From positions 20,705-84,704 of the forward strand of contig JAYQTA010000009.1 in NCBI GenBank assembly GCA_038147155.1: a stretch of 64,000 nucleotides of DNA, given 5' to 3'. Positions 50,338 to 59,090 of the stretch are shown here, one piece after another; positions within the stretch are counted from its first letter, which is position 1; every line of letters begins with the position of its first letter. The notes beneath the pieces were generated by a model. The model did not search any database. It saw nothing but the letters and a program-made list of their open reading frames with translations, and had not been told where the DNA came from. The position numbers were made by a program, and so were the translations under genes. The stretch comes from Australimonas brisbanensis (GTDB lineage: Bacteria > Chloroflexota > Dehalococcoidia > Lucifugimonadales > Australimonadaceae).

Positions 50338-51897
50338 GTGCACACCCACGAACTGCTCACCATCGCCTCGGCCATCGTGCCGGAGCGCGCCGCCGTCATC
50401 GCCGACGGGGTGCGCCTGACCTACGAGGAACTGGCCGCGCGCGCCAACCGGTTGGCCAACGCGCTCCATGCGCAGGGCGTGGGGCCGGGCGACCGGGTGG
50501 CGGTGATGGACGTGAATGCCCCGCACCACCTGGAGCTGTACTTCGCCGCCGCGCGCCTGGACGCCATCTACGTGCCGCTGAACTTCCGTGGCCGGGGCGA
50601 GGAGGTGGGCTTCCCCCTCCAGCACGCCCAGCCCAAGGTGGTGGTGGCGGGGAGCCGCTACGCGGGGATGCTGGACGAACTGCGCGAGCGCGCCCCCGCC
50701 GCACGTTTCGTGGTGGCGGATGGTGCGGCGGGGCCGGGGTGGGATGCCTATGACGACGTGCTCGCCTCCGGCGCGCTGGACGAGCTGCGCTTCCCGGAGG
50801 GGGACGCGGAGGACACGGCTGTGCTGCTGTTCACCGCGGGCACCACGGGCACGCCCAAGGCGGTGATGCTCTCCCACGGTTCGTTCACCTCCTACATGCT
50901 CACCTCCGTGGAGCCGCCCGACCCGGACGCGGAGGAGCGCACCATCCTGACCATGCCCCTCTACCACGTCGCGGGCCTGCAGGCGGCGCTGGCCTCGGTG
51001 TATGGGGGGCGCACGGTGGTGCTCCAGCGCCAGTTCGACCCCGGCGAGTGGATGCGGCTGGTGGAGGAGGAACAGGTGCAGCGCGCCTTGGTGGTGCCCA
51101 CCATGCTCAAGCACCTGATCGACCACCCCGACTTCCCCCAGCGTGACTTGGGCTCGTTGCGCGTGGTGACCTATGGCGGTGCCCCCATGCCCCCCTCGCT
51201 GATCGAGCGGGCCATCGGCGCGCTGCCGGGGGTGCAGTTCATCAACGCCTTCGGCCAGACGGAGACGGGCTCCACCATCGCCATGGTGCCCCCAGAGGAC
51301 CACGTGCTGGAGGGCCCGCCGGAACTGGTGGCCAAGCGCCGCAGGCACCTGGCGTCCATCGGCCGCCCGCTGCCCGACGTGGAGGTGGCGGTGGTGGACG
51401 AGAACGGCCAACCCCTGCCCCCTGAGCAGACGGGGGAGATCGTGGCGCGCGGCCCGCGGCTGATGCGCGGCTACTGGGGCCAGGAGGAGGCCACCGCCCA
51501 GACCATCAGGGGTGGGTGGCTCTACACCGGGGACCTGGGCTACATGGACGAGGACGGCTACATCTACCTGCAGGGGCGGGCCAAGGACTTCATCAAGCGT
51601 GGTGGCGAGATGGTGGCCCCCGAGGAGGTGGAGAACGCTGTCCACGCCTGCCCCGGCGTCGCCGAGTGCGCGGTGATCGGCCTGCCGGACGAGGAATGGG
51701 GCGAGCGGGTGGCCGCCGTGGTGGTGGCCGAGACCGGCGCATCGCTCACCGAGGACGCGGTGCTGGACGCATGCGCGGGCCTGGCCCGCTTCAAGCGCCC
51801 GGTGCAGGTGCTGTTCGTTGACGCCCTGCCTCGCAACGCCCTGGGCAAGGTGCTCAAGCGGGAGCTGCGCGAGCGCTTCGCGCAAGGTGCCGCCTAG
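50338..51897 (+). CDS. Acyl-CoA synthetase / AMP-dependent ligase
   Basis: A 519-residue ANL-family enzyme that activates a carboxylic acid to its CoA thioester through an acyl-AMP. Motifs: P-loop LLFTAGTTGTPKAVMLSHGS (A3), INAFGQTETGSTIA (A5), GWLYTGDLGYMDEDGYIYLQ (A7, with the ribose-binding Asp), GRAKDFIKRGGEMVAPEEVE (hinge, A8) and the C-terminal catalytic Lys in NALGKVLKRELRE (A10). The start is GTG 50338, as the residues upstream do not fit the family. Substrate is probably a medium or long-chain acid or an aromatic acid. It belongs to the crotonase operon. Confidence 0.94.
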   Translation: MHTHELLTIASAIVPERAAVIADGVRLTYEELAARANRLANALHAQGVGPGDRVAVMDVNAPHHLELYFAAARLDAIYVPLNFRGRGEEVGFPLQHAQPKVVVAGSRYAGMLDELRERAPAARFVVADGAAGPGWDAYDDVLASGALDELRFPEGDAEDTAVLLFTAGTTGTPKAVMLSHGSFTSYMLTSVEPPDPDAEERTILTMPLYHVAGLQAALASVYGGRTVVLQRQFDPGEWMRLVEEEQVQRALVVPTMLKHLIDHPDFPQRDLGSLRVVTYGGAPMPPSLIERAIGALPGVQFINAFGQTETGSTIAMVPPEDHVLEGPPELVAKRRRHLASIGRPLPDVEVAVVDENGQPLPPEQTGEIVARGPRLMRGYWGQEEATAQTIRGGWLYTGDLGYMDEDGYIYLQGRAKDFIKRGGEMVAPEEVENAVHACPGVAECAVIGLPDEEWGERVAAVVVAETGASLTEDAVLDACAGLARFKRPVQVLFVDALPRNALGKVLKRELRERFAQGAA

Positions 51898-51899
51898 CC

Positions 51900-52211
51900 G
51901 TGGCCTCCCCGCAGCGCCGAGCGGAACTGGGCATCGATGAGGCCACCGACGCGCTGATGGCCCGTGCCTACGCCTACCTGCACACCCCCGCGCGCACGGC
52001 GCGCACCGGCGCGGAGCTGGCGGCGCGCCTGTCCCTGCCCACACCGGCGGCCCCGCGTGGATTCACCCCGGAGCAGGCGCGCGCCTGCGAGGCGCGCTTG
52101 GCCCACGCCCTGGCGGTGCTGACGGAACTGGGGGTGCTGGAGCGGGTGCCCGGTGGTTACCGGGTGAAGGCGGAGGCGGATGTGGGGAGTTGGCGGGTGG
52201 CTGGCCGCTAG
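51900..52211 (+). CDS. Small helical protein, unknown function
   Basis: A 103-residue protein starting with GTG two bases after the ligase stop. It is Ala/Arg-rich with two helical stretches and a C-terminal LTELGVLERVPGGYRVKAEA that looks like the wing of a winged-helix domain, so a DNA-binding role is possible but unproven. It overlaps no other gene and converges on nuoA with a seven-base gap. Confidence 0.6.
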   Translation: MASPQRRAELGIDEATDALMARAYAYLHTPARTARTGAELAARLSLPTPAAPRGFTPEQARACEARLAHALAVLTELGVLERVPGGYRVKAEADVGSWRVAGR

Positions 52212-52218
52212 CGCAGGG

Positions 52219-52656
52219 CTAGGCGGCGCGGCGCTCAGCCGCGGGCTCGGCGCTTCGCGCTTCGGGCGGGGCCTCGTCCCACGAGAGCCCCCCGGCGCGC
52301 CACTCGTACACCAGCCCCGCCACCAGCACGGCGATGAAGAAGCCGACGGCGCCCAGCGCACTCCAGCCCAGCGCCCCAGCCTGCGTGGCCCAGGGGAAGA
52401 GGAACACCGCCTCCACGTCGAAGAGCAGGAAGAGCAGCCCGTAGCGGTAGAAGCGCACGTTGTGGCGCTCCCAGCGCGGGTTCCCCTCGGGCACCATGCC
52501 ACACTCGTACGGGTCGTACTTGAGGGGGTTGGGCCGGTAGGGACGGGCGCGCACCTTGGAGGCGAGCTGCGAGACGAGCAGCACCCCCGCGGGCGTGGCC
52601 ACGGAGAAGATGCCTAACAGGAGCACGAAGCCGTACTGGCGCAGGTAATCGTCCAT
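52219..52656 (-). CDS. nuoA: NADH-quinone oxidoreductase subunit A
   Basis: A 145-residue membrane subunit of complex I with three transmembrane helices. The signature PYECGMVPEGNPRWERHNVR (a conserved Cys loop of NuoA/ND3) and RFYRYGLLFLLFDVEAVFLF with its conserved acidic residues in helix 2 are clear. The C-terminal tail is charged and Ala-rich. ATG 52656 is chosen rather than 52665 because the latter lies inside the -10 box. No other nuo gene adjoins it, though subunits A to N are usually clustered. Confidence 0.92.
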   Translation of the reverse strand: MDDYLRQYGFVLLLGIFSVATPAGVLLVSQLASKVRARPYRPNPLKYDPYECGMVPEGNPRWERHNVRFYRYGLLFLLFDVEAVFLFPWATQAGALGWSALGAVGFFIAVLVAGLVYEWRAGGLSWDEAPPEARSAEPAAERRAA

Positions 52657-52663
52657 CGATGGC

Positions 52664-52693
52664 ATGCTAGAAGCCCCGTGCGCGCACCGTCAA
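52664..52693 (-). promoter_or_regulatory. nuoA promoter, leaderless geometry
   Basis: On the minus strand TTGACG (52688-52693), an 18-base spacer and TAGCAT (52664-52669); seven bases then lead to ATG 52656, so transcription should start at or next to the start codon. The upstream ATG at 52665 overlaps this -10 box and is rejected. Confidence 0.65.
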
Positions 52694-52723
52694 GGCGCGT
52701 GCGTGTACCGGAACGAGCCCATG

Positions 52724-52767
52724 TTGCACGTGCAAACCTTGCGCGTACCCCCCTCCATGATTAGACT
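52724..52767 (+). promoter_or_regulatory. speD-speE promoter with an upstream palindrome
   Basis: TTGCGC (52739-52744), a 17-base spacer and TAGACT (52762-52767). A perfect 12-base palindrome TTGCACGTGCAA (52724-52735) ends three bases before the -35 box, a likely regulator site. The 66-base leader to the TTG start holds two small hairpins (TCGC/GCGA and CCGGT/ACCGG). Confidence 0.6.
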
Positions 52768-52839
52768 GTTCGCTTGCGTGCGAAACGCCAATCGGGCCGG
52801 TGCGAGCGACCGGTACTTTCCGAGAGGGGGGCTGCTTGG

Positions 52840-53208
52840 TTGGAAGCACTGGGTCGTCACATCCTGCTGGAACTGCGCTCCTGTAACCGCGAGAAGCTCA
52901 ACGATCTCCCGTTCGTCCGGGACACGATGTTGAGCGCTGCGCGGGAGACGGGGGCCACCATCATCGGGCAGATCTTCCACCAGTTCAGCCCGCAGGGCGT
53001 CACCGGCGTCATCGCCATCGCCGAGTCCCACCTGTGCATCCACACCTGGCCCGAGTATGGCTACGCTGCGGTTGACGTGTTCACCTGTGGCGAGTCCTTC
53101 AACCCCACCGAGGCCGCGCACCTGATCGCGCAGGGCCTCGAATCCGCTGACCCGGAGATCTCCGAGGTGACCCGTGGTCACCTGGACTTCGCCGCTCTGG
53201 CGCATTAG
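52840..53208 (+). CDS. speD: S-adenosylmethionine decarboxylase proenzyme
   Basis: A 122-residue pyruvoyl enzyme that decarboxylates AdoMet to supply aminopropyl groups. The self-cleavage site is in AESHLCIHTWPEYGYAAVD: cleavage before the Ser of ESH makes the pyruvoyl group; the usual downstream Ser/Cys and His are present. LEALGRHILLELRSC is the standard N-terminus, so the start is the TTG at 52840; in-frame sequence farther upstream is leader. speE starts three bases after the stop. Confidence 0.95.
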   Translation: MEALGRHILLELRSCNREKLNDLPFVRDTMLSAARETGATIIGQIFHQFSPQGVTGVIAIAESHLCIHTWPEYGYAAVDVFTCGESFNPTEAAHLIAQGLESADPEISEVTRGHLDFAALAH

Positions 53209-53211
53209 CCG

Positions 53212-54153
53212 ATGCCGGGTATCTCCGCAGCCACCGCCAAGCAGACGGTCTGGTACTACGAGTACATCACCGACGACCTGCTCCAGGCCGCCTCGGTGAA
53301 GGAGTTGATGTACCAAGGCGAGACCGCCTACCAGCGCGTCCACGTGCTGGACACCGACACCTTCGGCCGCATGCTGGTCCTGGACGGCAAGACCCAGTCC
53401 TCCGAGGCCGACGAGTTCTGCTACCACGAGGGGCTCGTTCAGCCCATCGCCATCGCGCATGCGAACCCGAAGCGCGTGTTCATCGCGGGCGGCGGCGAGG
53501 GTGCCACGGCCCGTGAGGTGCTGCGCCACCGCAGTGTGGAGCAGGTGGTCATGGTGGACCTGGACAAGGAGGTGGTGGACCTGTGCAAGCGCTACCTGCC
53601 CAACCACCACCAGGGTGCCTTCGATGACCCGCGCCTCACGCTGATCCACGATGATGCGCTGGTGCACCTGCGCGATGCGACCGAGCCCTTCGACCTGATC
53701 ATCATCGACATCCCGGACCCCCTCGAGGGCGGCCCCGCCTACCTGCTCTACACCGAGGAGTTCTACGCCATGGTGCGTGACCGCCTCGCCCCCGGCGGGT
53801 TGATGGTCGCCCAGTCGGGCCCCACGGGCCCCACCAACGTGTCCGAGGTGTTCACGGCTATCGCCAAGACCATGGATCGTTCGTTCCCCCTCGTGAACGG
53901 CTACTCGGTGTACATGCCTGCCTTCGGGTGCCAGTGGGGCTTCTTGGTGGGCGTTCCCGAGGGCTCGCCGGATCTGCGTTCCATCAGCGCGGAGGAGGTG
54001 GACGCGCGCATCGACGCTCGCCTCACCAGCCCCCTGCGCTACTACGACGGGCAGGCCCACCACGGCATCCTGGGGCTGCCCAAGTACGTGCGCGCCGCCA
54101 TGGCCGCCGAGCAGCGGGTCATCACCAACGACTCGCCGCTCTTCTCCGTCTAG
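53212..54153 (+). CDS. speE: Spermidine synthase
   Basis: A 313-residue polyamine aminopropyltransferase that moves an aminopropyl group from decarboxylated AdoMet to putrescine (or a relative). It has the beta N-terminal domain (LMYQGETAYQRVHVLD), MLVLDGKTQSSEADEFCYHE (gate/active-site residues), VFIAGGGEGATAREVLRH (SAM-like motif I) and DLIIIDIPDPLEGGPAYLLY (motif II with catalytic Asp). It forms an operon with speD. The 313-residue length and exact substrate leave room for thermospermine-type activity. Confidence 0.95.
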   Translation: MPGISAATAKQTVWYYEYITDDLLQAASVKELMYQGETAYQRVHVLDTDTFGRMLVLDGKTQSSEADEFCYHEGLVQPIAIAHANPKRVFIAGGGEGATAREVLRHRSVEQVVMVDLDKEVVDLCKRYLPNHHQGAFDDPRLTLIHDDALVHLRDATEPFDLIIIDIPDPLEGGPAYLLYTEEFYAMVRDRLAPGGLMVAQSGPTGPTNVSEVFTAIAKTMDRSFPLVNGYSVYMPAFGCQWGFLVGVPEGSPDLRSISAEEVDARIDARLTSPLRYYDGQAHHGILGLPKYVRAAMAAEQRVITNDSPLFSV

Positions 54154-54164
54154 GGTTTTTTTCT

Positions 54165-54507
54165 CCGCGCTCCCTTCGGTCGCTCGTTACAGGGGACTCC
54201 CCTGCGCGCCTGCGGCGCTACCCCGTCTCCGCTCGCTGGGCGCTCGCTCATGGAAGCAGGCGCGTGGCCTGCTCGCATAATTCGGGGCTCCCAGTGGGGC
54301 GCAGCCCCAAGAACGCCGACAAGCCTGGGAGTGTCGGGGCTGAGAAGTGCAGTGGGGAGGGCACCTCCCCCTGCCGGGGGTTCGGCGCGGAGCGCCCAGG
54401 GGGTGTCCCCCTTCAGACGAGCGAGCCGTAGGCGAGCGGGGTACGGGTTTGGCGCGGAGCGCCCAGGGGGTGTCCCCCTTCCATTTAGCGACCGAAGGGA
54501 GCGGGGA
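54165..54507. repeat. Dispersed intergenic repeat, copy B
   Basis: Fills most of the 455-base gap between speE and the CvpA gene. Bases 54238-54440 match the second unit of copy A closely: CGCTCGCTCATGGAAGCAGG, GCCGACAAGCCTGGGAGTG, GCCGGGGGTTCGGCGCGGAG and CAGGGGGTGTCCCCCTTCAG; the last block occurs twice inside copy B. A T7 tract follows the speE stop just before it. Open frames crossing it have no family resemblance and are not called. Confidence 0.8.
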
Positions 54508-54544
54508 ACCAACGGGATGACGCTCCATCTGCTCCCTTAGGGCG

Positions 54545-54574
54545 TTGTTGGCCCGCGCGTGCGCTTGCTAGAGT
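54545..54574 (+). promoter_or_regulatory. Promoter of the CvpA-family gene
   Basis: TTGTTG (54545-54550), an 18-base spacer and TAGAGT (54569-54574), directly after repeat copy B and 34 bases before ATG 54609. Confidence 0.5.
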
Positions 54575-54608
54575 GCGCGCAGCACGCCGACTGGAGCGAG
54601 GGGCTTCC

Positions 54609-55136
54609 ATGAACTGGGTGGATATCGTCATCATCGTCCTGGTGGCCGGGTTCGGCTTCCTGGGCTGGCGCAACGGGGTGATCCGCTGGGCGTTCACCGT
54701 GGCGGGCGTCATCGCCGGCGTGGTGCTGGCGGGGCAGTTCTACGACACGTTGGCCCCGGTCATGGTGTTCACGGACTCCGAGGGCATCCGCAAGGTGTTG
54801 GCCTTCGCCGCGGTGTTCATCGCGGTGATGATCGGTGCCTGGCTCATCGCCCGCATCCTGCGCACGGTGCTCAAGGTGCTGCTGCTGGGGTGGGTGGACT
54901 CGCTGGCGGGGTTGGCGCTGGGCGTCGTGGGTGGTGCGCTGGCCGCATCCGCGCTGCTCACGGCCTTCGGCGTGGTGCCGGTGGGCAGCCTGCAGGATGC
55001 GGTCGCCTCCTCCACGTTGGCCGAGCCGCTGCTGCGCAGCACGGGATTCATCCGCGCCTTCCTGCCCGCTGAGTTCGACGCCATCAAGGACCTGATCGAC
55101 CAGGGGGTTCAGCTCAAGGACGGCCTCGGCATCTAG
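54609..55136 (+). CDS. CvpA family membrane protein
   Basis: A 175-residue protein with four hydrophobic helices. It begins NWVDIVIIVLVAGFGFLGWR with the Gly-rich GWRNGVIR typical of the CvpA/colicin V production family. The segment DSLAGLALGVVGGALAASAL matches the conserved LGxxxGxxxG C-terminal signature of the family. Functions are vague: linked to colicin V secretion, envelope integrity and purine operon control in enterobacteria. ATG 54609 is used because the family starts here; the ribosome site (GGAGCGAGGGGC) is moderate. Confidence 0.85.
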   Translation: MNWVDIVIIVLVAGFGFLGWRNGVIRWAFTVAGVIAGVVLAGQFYDTLAPVMVFTDSEGIRKVLAFAAVFIAVMIGAWLIARILRTVLKVLLLGWVDSLAGLALGVVGGALAASALLTAFGVVPVGSLQDAVASSTLAEPLLRSTGFIRAFLPAEFDAIKDLIDQGVQLKDGLGI

Positions 55137-55145
55137 CGAGGGCTG

Positions 55146-55175
55146 TTGCGGGGCTTTTCGCCCCGGTTCTACACT
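55146..55175 (+). promoter_or_regulatory. Promoter of the HNH gene with an inverted repeat in the spacer
   Basis: TTGCGG (55146-55151), an 18-base spacer and TACACT (55170-55175). CGGGGC-TTTTC-GCCCCG (55149-55165) sits across the -35 end and spacer, resembling the layout of the gap promoter; alternatively it is the CvpA terminator. Confidence 0.5.
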
Positions 55176-55258
55176 GAGGATACGCACCCCACCGGGCCCA
55201 GGCCCTGGGGTGCGGCGGCCAGCAGGCGAAGCGCGCACGGGGCACCCGCGAGGGAGCG

Positions 55259-55795
55259 TTGAGCGAGCCAGTCTTGGTCCTGAACCGCAATTTCGAGCCG
55301 CTCAACGTGTGCGGCCCGCGCCGGGCACTGGTGCTCGTGCTGCGCGAGAAGGCGCAGCCCATCGAGTTCCACGACCGTGCCCTGCGCTCCATCGCGGCCG
55401 AGCTCCCCGTCCCCTCGGTGATCCGCCTGCTGAACCAGGTGCGCCGCCCGGTGCTCTCCCGGCGGCTCTCGCGTCGCGAGGTGTTCACCCGCGACGGCTT
55501 CGCGTGCCAGTACTGCGGACGCCACGCCAAGGTGCTCACCCTCGACCACGTGGTACCGCGGGTGCGCAAGGGGCCCAGCACCTGGGAGAACGTGGTGACG
55601 GCGTGCCCGGCGTGCAACCACCGCAAGGCGGACCGCACGCCGGAGGAGGCGGGCATGCGCCTGCTCAACCACCCCGCCCCACCGCGCGCGAACCCGTACG
55701 CGCACCTGATGGGGCGTGATTTCCCCCGCCAGTGGGACATCTACCTGCCGTGGATGGGCGCTGGGCGCCGCGCCGGGGCGCTGGCTGCGGTCTAG
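55259..55795 (+). CDS. HNH endonuclease family protein
   Basis: A 178-residue protein. The N-terminal part EPVLVLNRNFEPLNVCGPRR is typical of a widespread group of HNH proteins found in Chloroflexota, Cyanobacteria and Actinobacteria. The nuclease core has two zinc Cys pairs (CQYCGRH and CPACNHRK) and LTLDHVVPRVRKGPSTWENV with the HNH metal ligands. The start is TTG 55259 with GAGGGAGC upstream. Such genes are chromosomal housekeeping-like rather than homing enzymes; the natural target is unknown. It shares a CTAG stop with the PSP1 gene. Confidence 0.88.
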   Translation: MSEPVLVLNRNFEPLNVCGPRRALVLVLREKAQPIEFHDRALRSIAAELPVPSVIRLLNQVRRPVLSRRLSRREVFTRDGFACQYCGRHAKVLTLDHVVPRVRKGPSTWENVVTACPACNHRKADRTPEEAGMRLLNHPAPPRANPYAHLMGRDFPRQWDIYLPWMGAGRRAGALAAV

Positions 55796-56655
55796 CCTGT
55801 GCTCGGGGGCTCCGGCCTCAGGTCGGCCAGGGGCACCTCGACGGTGCGGGCGAACTCGCCCTCCCCGCGCCGATCCAGCGCCACCGAGACGCTCTCCCGC
55901 AGGGGGTGGCCCACCAGCACGCGGCCGGGGCCGTCGGCGGTGAGCACGCGCGCGCCGATCTTGGACAGTGCGCGGTTCGCCTCCCGGTACTGCTCGTACT
56001 CGAACCGCAGGCAGCACTTGAGGCGCCCACACTGGCCCGCCAGGCCCTCGGCGCTGATGGGGAGTGCCTGCTCCTTGGCCATCTTCACGGTGACCGGGTC
56101 GAAGCGGTTCATCCACCGCGCGCAGCAGATGACCCCGCCGCACCGGCCCAGCCCGCCCAGCACCTTGGCCTCATCCCGTGGGCCCAGGGAGCGCAGCTCC
56201 ACGCGCACCGGCACCGCCTCGCGCAGCCGCTGGTAGACGGCGCGCAGGTCGGCCTGGCCCGTGGAGGTGAACTCGATGACCGCGCGGCGCTCACCCAGCC
56301 CCATGCGGGCGCGGGAGAGCTTGATGGGCAGCCCCATGCCGCGCAGGGCGTCTTTGGCCTGCCCCAGCACCGCCTGTTCGCGCTCGGGCGCGTGCTCCCA
56401 GTGGGTGCGGTCGGCCTCGTTCGCCGCGCGCAGCACCGGCGCCAGGGCGGCCATGGCATCGCGATGCACCAGGGCGCAGGGCGGCCGGGTGACCACGCCC
56501 ACGTCCGGCCCGTGGGACGATTCCACCACGGCCAGGTCTCCCTCGTGCAGGGTGAACTCTCCCGCGTCGAAGTAGACCGGCTTCTCGCCGGGGCGCAGGC
56601 GCACGGGGACGGCGCGGGGTGTGGACTGGAGTGCCATGAGGGCCAGCACAACCAC
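55792..56655 (-). CDS. PSP1 domain protein (RicT/YaaT-like)
   Basis: A 287-residue cytosolic protein with the PSP1 domain. Key signs are VEFTS-type strands with GLGRCGGVICCARWMNRFDP and GQCGRLKCCLRFEYEQYREA, the Cys pairs that in RicT of Bacillus help bind iron-sulfur clusters in the RicAFT (YaaT/YlbF/YmcA) complex affecting RNase Y. It lies beside holB, the same neighbourhood as in Firmicutes (yaaT-holB), which supports the assignment. GTG 56655 is used; ATG 56637 is possible. It converges on the HNH gene with shared CTAG. Confidence 0.88.
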   Translation of the reverse strand: MVVLALMALQSTPRAVPVRLRPGEKPVYFDAGEFTLHEGDLAVVESSHGPDVGVVTRPPCALVHRDAMAALAPVLRAANEADRTHWEHAPEREQAVLGQAKDALRGMGLPIKLSRARMGLGERRAVIEFTSTGQADLRAVYQRLREAVPVRVELRSLGPRDEAKVLGGLGRCGGVICCARWMNRFDPVTVKMAKEQALPISAEGLAGQCGRLKCCLRFEYEQYREANRALSKIGARVLTADGPGRVLVGHPLRESVSVALDRRGEGEFARTVEVPLADLRPEPPSTG

Positions 56656-56707
56656 CTGGGGAGGCTTGTTCCAGAGGCCGCCACGGCGGGTTGTGTTGCG
56701 AGGCGGG

Positions 56708-57770
56708 CTAGGCCGGCCGGGGGGCCCCGAGCATCAGCGCCTCCAGGGCCAGACGCGGGGTGGCGTTGCGCTCCAGCGCATCCAGGGTGCGTTCTGTGGC
56801 GCGCAGCCAGCCCGTCAGCGCCGCTGGGGCGATGCCGGAAGCCAGGCGACGCAGGGTGCCCGCCCAGGCGGTGTGGAGGATGCGCTCTTCCTGCCCGTGC
56901 TGGAGCAGCAGCGTCGCGCAGCCAGCGCGTCCACAGCGCCAGTTCATCGCGCCCTGCCGCGCGGTCGCGCTGGAAGCGCCGGGCCAACTCCTCGGCGTAG
57001 GCGAACCGTTCGGCCAGCCCCCCCTCGCACACGGCGGCGATGCGCTCCAGCCGCTGGTGCAGCCCCGCGGGCACCGAGGGGTCGTGCGCGGCGGTGATGG
57101 CCCAGCCGATGCACCCGCGTGAGAGGCGCGCTAGGGTGGCCGCCTGCTCGGGGGACTGACCGTGCTCCGCCTCCAGCACCTGCGCCACCTCCGCCTCCGG
57201 CAGGGGGCGCAGGGCAATCTCCTGACAGCGGGAGCGGATCGTGGGGAGCACCCCGTCGGGGTTAGCGGTCACCAGCACCAGCAGCACGCCGGGCGGCGGC
57301 TCCTCCAGCACCTTGAGCAGGGCGTTGGCGGCGGCCTCCTGCATCCGGTCGGCGGGGTCGATGACGTACACCCGCGAGCGCCCCTCGTAGGGCAGCAGGT
57401 GGGCGGAGGCGATGAGCTCACGCACCCGCTCGATGCCGATGACGGTGGTGGGGCCCTTCTCCGCTTCGGCGTCCACGGTGAGCGTCTGCACGTCAGTGCT
57501 CGCCCGCCGCGATGCGGGTGCAGGCGCGGCACGCCCCACAGGGCACGCTGGTGACGGGGGCCAGGGCAGGTTCGCCGAAGTCCATGGCCAGGGGCCTCGG
57601 CGGAGGCAACGACGGCGATGCAGTTCACCGCCTGCGCCAGCGCGGTGGCAAGAGGTCGCCTTGCCCACGTGGGCCGGGCCGGTGAGCAGGTAGGCGTGGG
57701 AGAGGCGCCCGGCGGCCAGCGCCCCCTCCAGCGCCCGCACGGCGCCCTCGTGCCCGTGCAGGGGGAACAC
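56708..57770 (-). pseudogene. holB: DNA polymerase III delta' subunit, broken by frameshifts
   Basis: GTG 57770 starts FPLHGHEGAVRALEGALAAG, with HAYLLTGPAHVGKAT as the Walker A region, as in HolB. The frame then shifts, pieces of the zinc/ATP region appear (LATALAQAVNC), and returns to give VQTLTVDAEAEKGPTTVIGI, LPYEGRSRVYVIDPADRMQE and ALLKVLEEPPPGVLLVLVTA, which are characteristic of clamp-loader delta'. A final shift leads to LRATERTLDALERNATPRLA. Several single-base changes in 1.06 kb affect an essential gene, so poor local sequence is as likely as decay. It lies between lysA and the PSP1 gene. Confidence 0.85.
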
Positions 57771-57772
57771 GC

Positions 57773-59090
57773 TGAGAGCACGTCCTGGGCCATCAGGTCG
57801 GCGTAGGACTCGCGCCGGCGTATCAGCGTGGCCTTCCGTCGCGCACCAGCACCACGGCGGGGCGCCCGTTCAGGTTGTAGGTGGAGGCCCATGCTGGGGC
57901 GTACGCCCCGGAGGCGGGGATGGCGATGATGCTGCCCGCCTTCGCCGGGGGGATGTGCGCATCGCGAACCAGCACGTCGCCCGACTCGCAGTCTTGCCCG
58001 CGATGGTCACCGTCTGGGCGGGCTTGGCGGCGGCGTCATCGGCCACCAGCGCCACGTAGCGCGAGCCGTAGAGGGCAGGGCGGATGTTATCGCCCATGCC
58101 TCCGTCCACGGACACGTAGGTGCGCACGCCGGGCACGTCCTTGATGACGCCCACGGTGTAGAGGGTGACCCCGGCGGGGCCGGTGATGGACCGGCCCGGC
58201 TCGACGATGAGGGTGGGTTCTTCCAGCCCGTGGCGCGCGCACCCCTCGCGCAGCGCCCCCACGATGGCGTTCGCGTAGTCCGCCTTGGCGGGGGGCTCGT
58301 CGGAGTCGAGATAGGCGATGGCGAAGCCGCCGCCGGGGGAGAACTCCTGGAGGCGCAGCCCCTCCTCCCTCATCTCCGCGGCGAAGGCCAGCACCCGCGC
58401 CACGGCCTCGGTGTAGGGCTCCAGCTCGAAGATGGGCGAGCCCAGGTGGAAGTGCAGCCCGCGCACGTCCAGGTGGGGCGCGTCCAGCGCAAGGCGCACG
58501 GCCCTGGCGGCATCACCCGTCTCCAGGGGGAAGCCGAACTTGGAGTCCAGCGTGCCCGTGGTGGTCAGCCGGTGCGTGTGGGGGTCGATGGACGGGGAGA
58601 TGCGCAGCAGCACCGGCTGGCGCACGCCAGCCTCGCCAGCGATCTCGTTGAGCAGGGTGAGCTCGTTGAATCCGTCCACCACGATGCGCCCGATGCCCCA
58701 GGAGACGGCATCGCGCAGCTCCTGCGGGGTCTTGTTGTTGCCGTGGAAGTAGACCGACTCCAAGTCCACCCCCGCCGCGTGCAGCAGGGCCAGCTCACCG
58801 CCGGAGACCACATCGAACCCCACGCCCCAGGAGGCCAGCTTGCGGGCGAGGGCCACGTTGATGAACGCCTTGCAGGCGTAGGAGACCTGCGTTGCGGGGT
58901 AGACGGCCCGGAAGTCGCGCAGGTAGCCGGTGGCCTGCGCCTCCAGGGTCGCCTCGTCGAACACGTAGAGGGGCGTGCCGAACTCACCGGCCAGGGCCAC
59001 GGTATCGCACCCGCCGATGCGCAGGTGTCCGGCCCCGTCCACCTCGGCGGTGATGGGGAAGACCTTGGCATGGGGGGCGGGGGTGCTCAC
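57773..59090 (-). pseudogene. lysA: Diaminopimelate decarboxylase, intact core but frameshifted C-terminus
   Basis: The PLP enzyme making L-lysine from meso-diaminopimelate. The PLP lysine is in VSYACKAFINVA, the Gly-rich phosphate loop in EFSPGGGFAIAY, and the EPGRSITGPAGV and DGGMGDNIRPALYGSRY segments are typical. GTG 59090 starts the protein. After VTIAGK (near 57990) the expected DCESGDVLVRDAHI lies in another frame, and a second shift near 57830 leads to ATLIRRRESYADLMAQDV, the normal C-terminus. Two missing single bases and no proper stop before holB. About 435 residues if corrected. Probably functional if these are sequence errors. Confidence 0.88.

Noticed and set aside
52657..52665. 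Earlier ATG start of nuoA at 52665
   Set aside because: It lies within the -10 box and would not be in the transcript.
52774..52839. SAM riboswitch in the speD leader
   Set aside because: Only two small hairpins are present in 66 bases; no riboswitch core could be matched.
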